Positions 61,901-64,000 of a stretch of 64,000 nucleotides of DNA are shown one piece after another. The stretch spans positions 186,001 through 250,000 of the forward strand of contig CAKPHU010000002.1 of assembly GCA_934162125.1 (NCBI GenBank). The letters are read 5' to 3'. Within the stretch, counting starts at the first letter, position 1. Each line of letters opens with the position of its first letter. This stretch comes from an uncultured Bacilli bacterium (GTDB lineage Bacteria; Bacillota_I; Bacilli_A; RF39; UBA660). The notes under the pieces were generated by a model. That model ran no database searches. It saw only the letters and a program-made list of their open reading frames with translations, and was not told the origin of the DNA. Both the position numbers and the translations under genes were made by a program.

Positions 61901-63550
61901 TGGATGTGCCATTGCCCCTATTAAGTTTAATGCTGTATTTAAAACTAATTTAGTATCACTATCTAAAGTAATAACATACTTAATATCTAAATTATGATGA
62001 TGAAGAGTATTCACATTAAACCATTTTTTCTCCTCACTATCACTCATCTCTTTAAGTAATATTTTATTAAATTGTAATAAAGCTCCTCTTTTTCTTTCAT
62101 AACCTAAGTAAGAACTTTCTTTATCATTCCACTTTCTTTTTCGATAAACAAAATAGAACAAATCTTTACCATACTTCTTATTTAATTCTGTAGAGACCTT
62201 TTCCCCATACTCACTAATCTCTTTATCATAATCTTCTACTTCCTTATCACTAGCTTTAACATCCCCTAGTAACGTAAAATATAAGTTATCTGATTTATTC
62301 ATTAAATAAAACGTCTCTAAAGTTGAAAACATTGTCTTAATCTTTTCTTTAGAAGAAACAATTGTTGGTATTACAACCATAGTAGCACTCTCATCTGGAA
62401 TACCCTTTGTATAATTAAGTTTAGGTAGTGGATTAGTTGCTACAACCTTTATAAGTAACCTATTAATTAACTGAATAAATAATTGACTAACTGGTATTAA
62501 TAAAATTAAAAATCCCAATACTCTAAATTTAATAAAGTATTTAGAAAGGTAAAAACAAGTAATAAAAGTTAAAAGTACTAAACTTAAAATATAAAGAACA
62601 ACTCTTAAACTTGTATTCTTCTTTTTAAATAAACTAAACCCAATATGATAATCGTCATCTACATTTTTATCTATAATTGAAAGTAAATATAAATATTCAT
62701 TCATCTTATGCTTCTTAGCTAATTTCGCAACTTGCTTACGATATAAATACTTAGACTCTACTGTCATTTGTTTATATATTTTATCTTCTAAAAGAAGCTT
62801 TTCTGTACTAGAAGTCTTCTCTAAAAGTTCTTCATCACTAAATTCAAAGAATTCTTTTAAATCTTGAAAAATATTAGATATCAGTAAATTACTATCTATT
62901 TTCTTTTGATGTTCTTCGTTAATAACATCTTTTAAACTGATCTGTTTTTCTTTAAGCATTTCATTTATTTCTTTAAACAAGCCATTACTCTTAGTACCTA
63001 AATTCTTTAATTGATTATTAAGTTCAAAGACATAATAATGATCTAAATTATTTAAGTCTTTATCATTAAAGAAAGTACTTATAGAAACATTCTCATTATC
63101 TTTTACTTCACCAATTAACTTACTAATTTTCTTATTAATATTTAATTTACTCATCTCTTCTATACAAAGACTATGTAATTTTTCTGTATAAATAAATAAT
63201 AATAAATTTTTAATAGACGCAATCTGATCATATGTAAAGTACATATTATTATCTTTTTGATATTTCTTTATCTCTGAAGAAAGCATCTTAAAATCAATAT
63301 TAAAATTATTATGTAGAGCTAACTCTTTTAAACAGTAATAAATATCTATTGTATTATATAATCTCTTATTAATAATCTTTTTATCATGAATAATATTTAC
63401 TTTATGTTCTACTAATAAATAAAAATTATCAATAATCCACTCATTGGTAATTCCTACATATTCTTGTTTCTTAGTCATATCAACAAGTAAATTATAGTAA
63501 TTATTTATATAGTTAAAATCTTTTAAAAATTTAGTTATTAATCTATTCAT
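55913..63550 (-). CDS. Cyclic beta-1,2-glucan synthase-like protein (NdvB/ChvB type)
   Basis: 2545 aa, similar to the about 2800-aa NdvB/ChvB proteins. The N-terminal helical region (about 1-310) is followed by TM helices (about 315-370) and a GT84 transferase (about 390-720: YVITLDSDTKLVLNTALNLI with the DxD, FLEGSFVGKGIYD, SHDLLEGNYLRCGY, RHHRWARGDTQII). More TMs (about 725-900) follow, then a glycoamylase-like domain (about 930-1300), two carbohydrate-binding/GH94 N-terminal modules and a GH94 catalytic part (GGGDWNDGMNRVGIKG). It should make or process beta-1,2-glucan, a rare trait in Bacillota. GGAGAG precedes the ATG. Confidence 0.9.
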   Translation of the reverse strand: MNRLITKFLKDFNYINNYYNLLVDMTKKQEYVGITNEWIIDNFYLLVEHKVNIIHDKKIINKRLYNTIDIYYCLKELALHNNFNIDFKMLSSEIKKYQKDNNMYFTYDQIASIKNLLLFIYTEKLHSLCIEEMSKLNINKKISKLIGEVKDNENVSISTFFNDKDLNNLDHYYVFELNNQLKNLGTKSNGLFKEINEMLKEKQISLKDVINEEHQKKIDSNLLISNIFQDLKEFFEFSDEELLEKTSSTEKLLLEDKIYKQMTVESKYLYRKQVAKLAKKHKMNEYLYLLSIIDKNVDDDYHIGFSLFKKKNTSLRVVLYILSLVLLTFITCFYLSKYFIKFRVLGFLILLIPVSQLFIQLINRLLIKVVATNPLPKLNYTKGIPDESATMVVIPTIVSSKEKIKTMFSTLETFYLMNKSDNLYFTLLGDVKASDKEVEDYDKEISEYGEKVSTELNKKYGKDLFYFVYRKRKWNDKESSYLGYERKRGALLQFNKILLKEMSDSEEKKWFNVNTLHHHNLDIKYVITLDSDTKLVLNTALNLIGAMAHPLNRPVLNKEGTKVISGYGIMQPRVSVDIEATNKSLYSQIFAGIGGFDTYSALIPDVYQDTFLEGSFVGKGIYDLKVFDQILDGVFPDNLILSHDLLEGNYLRCGYVSDIELVDDFPAKFLTDTSRHHRWARGDTQIISWLGNRVRNKKGDLIKNPINILGKFKILDNIVRIFYQPLLLVVLLLAVCCPKVNAWWWVGFVVLAIAIPVIFFLKNKLIKEESHSKTVYYKNLVFGGRSLILKCYITLATIPFYTKLYLDAFFRTIYRLTVSHKNLLNWVTAEDAEKTLKSDLITYIKNFYFNIGVSVVFIILGIIFKEVVAFIIALVFISAPFILYYVSLTIPDERVDLKEDEDEDVKKLAYETWLYFKDNLRAEYFYLIPDNYQENREEKLDMRTSPTAIGFSLVSIVSAYELEFIKKDEALELIEKVLDSVSKLEKWHGHLYNWYSIKTGKVINPRFVSTVDSGNFVSSLIVVREFLYKLGDEKLVKLCDKLIKNTNFRKLYTKKHVFSIGYDDNEGKLSIYNYNKFASESRLTSYLAICLGDVSSKHWFSLDKSLTTYKGRKGLISWSGTAFEYYMPLLFMKNYPNTLLDESYKFSYFCQKDYVAGVSRKLPWGISESAYNELDNSLNYKYRAFATPYLKAKESSDNRIVLAPYASLMVMELFPRDVYKNILKFRELDMTGKYGLYEAYDYDNKGVVEAFFSHHQGMILAGLTNYLKDGAIKNYFHHNVNIKTYDILLKEKVQVKADIDMKMADYKKYNYAKEGIENDIRYFNYISYMPEVSVLSNRKYALLMNDRGDSFSRYRTLQLNRYRKVTEQDYGMFMYIKDLDTDYVWSNTYAPVNKKCDNYEVVFASDNIKYIRKDGVITTKTEIIVMSSHHGEIRKVTFRNNSDEVKSLELTTYTEVILSPNMDDVSHRVFNSMFITSEFDKKSNSLIMKRRSRGDAAVNSYMFNRLLIEDPLEDYSYETERYNFVGRGRTVNDPVMLDNKLTNYVGDNLDPVMSIRNKILIGPNSSTTVYYIAGFGRSREQINDIIESYNDKKKIDNAFKVATLNNIVNTKMLSITGSDMRLYNIMLNYLYQTTKISVSEERNEILRQNALGQNALWKFGVSGDRPIILVDISDISDLPFVFSILKTFEYYKNNSIFVDIVIINDEKDKYAKIINKEIDDEIYRMYSLNNFYHTPGMIKVIDGNSLSSEERILFNVVPRLKFIIKDHMTLESAISDLQEHNKISNYEEALYERNVESKIKEKIVFDNGYGGFVKDGEEYLIYNRNTPTPWSNVISNKNFGTIVTNNGCGYTFAYNSGEFKITSWTNDIVVNDQSEGFKFDNRTFVADKCRHGFGYSILESETSEVKKEICEFVAVEDTVKLYLVKLTNKTKKKIALDVSYYINPVLGNFEEKTARHILTEYIDRDDYVKLRNVYSINYSDVVVCMASSMKLTDSSVDRILSKSISTKVELEPLEEKEMVFMLGASRDNDYLEMLLKKYRNVESVKREFKDVVSTWKEKLSVVKVKTPDVALDYVLNGWYLYQTISSRLFAKAGFYQVSGAYGYRDQLQDAMNIVLVDPSVTHDQILRNASHQFIEGDVLHWWHEDNHFGLRSRYKDDYLWLVYATIMYIEVTGDVAILSEEVPYINAPILGDYENEKTVNFEYTSEKDSLFKHLEKALNLSINSLGSHHLPLMGGGDWNDGMNRVGIKGKGESVWLGFFLYNIIEMFIPVIEKFDSSYDISKLEKFNSKLKDNLNKYGWDDKYYLRAYFDNGDRLGSHDNTECKIDLISQSFALISGVCPEEKKDEVLNSVSDNLVDEEHGLVKLLTPPFSKSLNNPGYIMNYSKGIRENGGQYTHAVSWYIMALIKEKKYDEAYRYYQMINPVTKNNIEEYKVEPYVIAADIYSATNMAGRGGWTWYTGSAGWFYNVGIRDLLGIKKEGSILNIEPCVLDKFKKFNITYKYLDTTYDIEVKKDKTDKILVDGTSVSKIKLVNDKKKHDVVIYRK

Positions 63551-63599
63551 CTTATCAACTCTCCGATAATTTTATTATAACATAAGAATTTATAAAAAA

Positions 63600-63625
63600 T
63601 AAAAAAAGTTCTATCACTAGAACTT
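63600..63625 (-). terminator. Terminator of tRNA-Ser
   Basis: AAGTTCTA-GTGA-TAGAACTT (63625-63606) then five or more Ts. It sits between tRNA-Ser and the giant gene. Confidence 0.86.
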
Positions 63626-63635
63626 CATTTATCAA

Positions 63636-63726
63636 TGGCGGAGTAGGAGAGATTTGAACTCTCGCGCCAGTTGCCCGACCTACACCCTTAGCAGGGGCGC
63701 CTCTTCAGCCTCTTGAGTACTACTCC
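63636..63726 (-). tRNA. tRNA-Ser (GCU)
   Basis: 91 nt including an encoded CCA. The acceptor GGAGTAG/CTACTCC, loop CTGCTAA with anticodon GCT, and a long variable arm (class II tRNA) identify Ser for AGC/AGU codons. Discriminator G. Confidence 0.95.
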
Positions 63727-63748
63727 AGAATATGCATCCGCATATATA

Positions 63749-63777
63749 ATATTACATAAGGTCATCTAAAATGTCAA
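63749..63777 (-). promoter_or_regulatory. Promoter of tRNA-Ser
   Basis: TTGACA (63777-63772), 17-bp spacer, TAATAT (63754-63749). Confidence 0.78.
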
Positions 63778-63781
63778 GAAA

Positions 63782-63808
63782 AAAATAAAAAACTCCTCTA
63801 CCGGAGTT
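63782..63808 (-). terminator. Terminator of tRNA-Asn/Glu unit
   Basis: AACTCC-GGTAGA-GGAGTT (63808-63791) then TTTTATTTTT, just after tRNA-Glu. Confidence 0.8.
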
Positions 63809-63817
63809 AACTTCAAA

Positions 63818-63894
63818 TGGTGACGAGTATGGAATTCGAATCCATGAATGCTGCCGTGAAAGGGCAGTGTGTTAAGCCACTTCACCAACTCGCC
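63818..63894 (-). tRNA. tRNA-Glu (UUC)
   Basis: 77 nt with CCA. The anticodon stem CTGCC/GGCAG holds loop CTTTCAC, anticodon TTC. Acceptor GGCGAGT/ACTCGTC with one G-U. Similar to the tRNA-Glu of other Bacillota. Confidence 0.94.
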
Positions 63895-63897
63895 AGA

Positions 63898-63974
63898 TGG
63901 CGCCCCAACTAGGACTTGAACCTAGGACCCCTTGATTAACAGTCAAGTGCTCTAACCGACTGAGCTATTGAGGC
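63898..63974 (-). tRNA. tRNA-Asn (GUU)
   Basis: 77 nt with CCA. Anticodon stem CTTGA/TCAAG, loop CTGTTAA, anticodon GTT. Acceptor GCCTCAA/TTGGGGC with one G-U, discriminator G as usual for Asn. It lies 3 nt from tRNA-Glu, so it is in the same transcript. Confidence 0.95.
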
Positions 63975-63981
63975 ATATTAA

Positions 63982-64000
63982 TGGTGGACCTGACAGGACT
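63982..64000 (-). tRNA. Partial tRNA (3' end; possibly tRNA-Ile)
   Basis: Only 19 nt are inside the window: the end of the T arm, acceptor strand CAGGTCC, discriminator A and CCA. A complementary 5' strand would be GGACCTG, close to the GGGCCTG of Bacillota tRNA-Ile, but the anticodon is out of view, so identity is a guess. Confidence 0.6.

Overview
The window is a 64-kb stretch of AT-rich chromosome from a low-GC Gram-positive bacterium (Bacillota). Evidence for this includes three T-box leaders, the block rpsU-yqeY-yqfC-yqfD-ybeY-dgkA-cdd-era-yqzL-recO, infC-rpmI-rplT, sepF/divIVA near ileS, and the sporulation genes gerE, gerM, spoIIIAH, yqfC and yqfD. The surface sialidase-like protein, single-chain glycyl-tRNA synthetase and very low GC fit an uncultured host-associated Bacilli/Erysipelotrichia-type lineage, but the species cannot be fixed from the sequence. 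TGA is used as a stop, so the standard bacterial code applies. Every gene I accept is on the minus strand. The window is therefore probably one replichore arm read co-directionally with the fork, which would enter from the high-coordinate side. No insertion sequence, prophage or CRISPR array was seen.

Layout by increasing coordinate (transcription runs the other way). 1-4.7 kb: 5' part of a prepilin-like gene, then T-box(Phe)-pheS-pheT. 4.7-10.7 kb: a transglutaminase-like protein, a leucine-rich-repeat protein, frr and four small exported proteins, most with their own terminator. 10.8-14.3 kb: tsf, rpsB and infC-rpmI-rplT, where S2 and L20 both carry Rho_N/SAP-like tails and infC appears to start at AUC. 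14.3-19.8 kb: unknown and exported proteins, a divergent laccase-domain protein and glyS behind a compact T-box. 19.8-25.6 kb: the conserved recO-to-rpsU block. 25.6-28.8 kb: a bacteriocin locus with a C39-peptidase ABC transporter, an accessory protein, two double-glycine-leader peptides and a small membrane protein, behind a structured leader ending in a terminator. 28.8-33.8 kb: a cell-surface sialidase-like protein, an exported transglutaminase-like protein and tRNA-Arg. 33.9-37.5 kb: pentapeptide-repeat protein, gerM, gerE, spoIIIAH and a zinc-ribbon membrane protein. 37.6-49.8 kb: YnbB-like PLP enzyme, SDR, thioredoxin-like protein, T-box(Ile)-antiporter-ileS, a prepilin/DUF6273 fusion, divIVA, sepF and a HerA-like ATPase. 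49.9-63.6 kb: asnS, nagZ-like, rluD-like, HAD, PAP2, pgi and a giant cyclic-glucan-synthase-like gene. 63.6-64 kb: tRNA-Ser, -Glu, -Asn and a partial tRNA.

The most interesting part is 25,648-28,768. Three tiny overlapping genes sit directly downstream of a peptide-processing transporter. Two are class-II-type bacteriocin precursors. The third is a membrane protein that carries the same LYDxGxxxGExxR motif as the second precursor, which makes it a candidate immunity protein or decoy.
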